Assembly (NCBI RefSeq): GCF_000378085.1 | Contig: NZ_KB899214.1 | Location: forward strand, 62,001 to 126,000 | Source: Hoylesella loescheii DSM 19665 = JCM 12249 = ATCC 15930 | GTDB taxonomy: Bacteria; Bacteroidota; Bacteroidia; Bacteroidales; Bacteroidaceae | Length of the DNA: 64,000 nt | Direction: 5' to 3' | Shown: positions 63,389-64,000 of the stretch, piece after piece | How positions within the stretch are numbered: position 1 is the first letter of the stretch | Layout of the letters: every line of letters begins with the position of its first letter | Translations under genes and position numbers: made by a program | Notes under the pieces: generated by a model | Seen by the model: only the letters and a program-made list of their open reading frames with translations | Told to the model about the DNA's origin: nothing | The model's database searches: none

Positions 63389-64000
63389 ATTCTCCTAAAA
63401 TCTTAAGTTTTTTGGTAAGCGGAACGATGGCGTCGATGCTTTGGTGATAGCGTGTGATGTTATCGAACGTAACGTCAACGTAGAACAGATATTCCCATTC
63501 GTGTCCGATAACGGGCAGCGACTGTATCTTGGTGAGATTGATGTTGTAGAACGAAAGGATGGTGAGTACCTTTGATAGGCTGCCTTCTTCATGAGGGAGC
63601 GAGAACACCAAGCTAGCTTTGTTGGCGTGTTCCCATGGCCGCAGGCTACCCGCACGTTGCGGATGACACACCACTAGAAAGCGCGTGAAGTTGTGCTTAT
63701 TGTCTTCAATGTGGTCTTCCAGTACCTTTAATCCATACAATTTGGCTGCCGAGGCGTTGCAGATGGCTGCCCAGCCTTGCTGTTTAGTTTGTGCGATAAG
63801 TTCGGCTGATCCTGCCGTGTCTTCCGCTTCCACAGCTTTTAGCTTGGGATGTTGTGCTAAGAACTCCCTACATTGCATCAAGGCCACGGGGTGCGAGTGC
63901 ACTTCGCGCAACGAATGCCAATCGTCTTCGGGCAGACAGCAAATTGAATGCTCAATATGTAGCTTGTGTTCGCCAACGATGGTTGTGCCCGAGGCGCGTA
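63369..64000 (-). CDS. pheA: prephenate dehydratase, 5' part outside the window
   Basis: Converts prephenate to phenylpyruvate. The reading frame is open to the window edge and begins here with ASGTTIVGEHKLHIEHS, so the N-terminal part is missing. Visible segments are LREVHSHPVALMQC and AEDTAGSAELIA of the dehydratase domain, then a C-terminal ACT domain (SLVFSLPHEEGSLSKVLTIL, NLTKIQSLPVIGHEWEYLFY), which in this family binds phenylalanine for feedback inhibition. The ESRP-like effector segment appears here as KIQSLP. It is the first gene visible of the pheA-aminotransferase-aroF-tyrA operon. Confidence 0.92.
   Translation of the reverse strand, partial: RASGTTIVGEHKLHIEHSICCLPEDDWHSLREVHSHPVALMQCREFLAQHPKLKAVEAEDTAGSAELIAQTKQQGWAAICNASAAKLYGLKVLEDHIEDNKHNFTRFLVVCHPQRAGSLRPWEHANKASLVFSLPHEEGSLSKVLTILSFYNINLTKIQSLPVIGHEWEYLFYVDVTFDNITRYHQSIDAIVPLTKKLKILGEYEDGKQ

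Overview
The window looks like chromosomal DNA of a Bacteroidales bacterium, most likely a member of the Prevotella group. This rests on protein families largely confined to Bacteroidota (DUF3256, DUF4295, DUF3575, DUF3868, a GldE-like CNNM/CBS protein), on the gene orders ssb-gldE-PPTase and rpmB-rpmG-DUF4295, on the fused DAHP synthase/chorismate mutase, and on many promoters of the Bacteroidota type (TTG, 18-22 bases, TAnnTTTG). No rRNA, CRISPR array, prophage or complete insertion sequence was found.

Layout. 1-5947 is a minus-strand menaquinone operon (thioesterase, menF, menD, menB, menC, menE; menE runs off the left edge). 6253-14452 holds an FAD oxidoreductase, glyA, the pyrBI operon, a class A penicillin-binding protein and a DUF3256 protein. 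14486-19027 holds a candidate small RNA, a map-tsaD-pncC operon and the ribosomal genes rpmB-rpmG-DUF4295. 19384-22246 holds a lipoprotein, a PepD dipeptidase, a small membrane protein and an OmpH/Skp-like lipoprotein. 22878-26087 is an accessory island of unrecognised lipoproteins and secreted proteins. 26591-26977 holds four tRNA genes, followed by a conserved hypothetical gene and ssb-gldE-PPTase. 31356-42690 is a large envelope locus. 43394-46720 holds a small accessory operon and aroB. 47069-58848 holds an outer-membrane beta-barrel protein, serine dehydratase, a CHAP protein, a pseudouridine synthase, asparaginase, a divergent uronate isomerase and two exported proteins. 60148-64000 is a minus-strand aromatic amino acid operon (pheA, aminotransferase, DAHP synthase/chorismate mutase, tyrA; pheA runs off the right edge). 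Together with aroB, this operon and the menaquinone operon draw on the same chorismate pool.

The strongest candidate for an undescribed protein system is the envelope locus. It encodes an Ala/Lys-rich exported coiled coil, an exported TPR protein, a DUF3575 barrel with a long coiled-coil tail, a plain DUF3575 barrel, a DUF3868/OmpA-like protein, and a 1457-residue protein that reads as seven consecutive modules of about 190 residues, each resembling a small beta-barrel. No fimbrillin gene is present, although DUF3575 and DUF3868 proteins often accompany fimbriae.

The strongest non-coding signal is a dispersed repeat family. A unit of about 540-590 bases recurs at 7592, 17681 and 30167, with partial or altered copies near 22361, 58979 and 59624. 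Each full unit has two oppositely oriented modules of about 125 bases with their own terminal inverted repeats. Between them lie four tandem 22-base dyads of the form GGAAC-N3-GTTCC. Two separate arrays at 22579 and 50426 carry TTGTAG/CTACAA half-sites spaced at 11-12 bases, so the same 22-base full period is built from a different motif.
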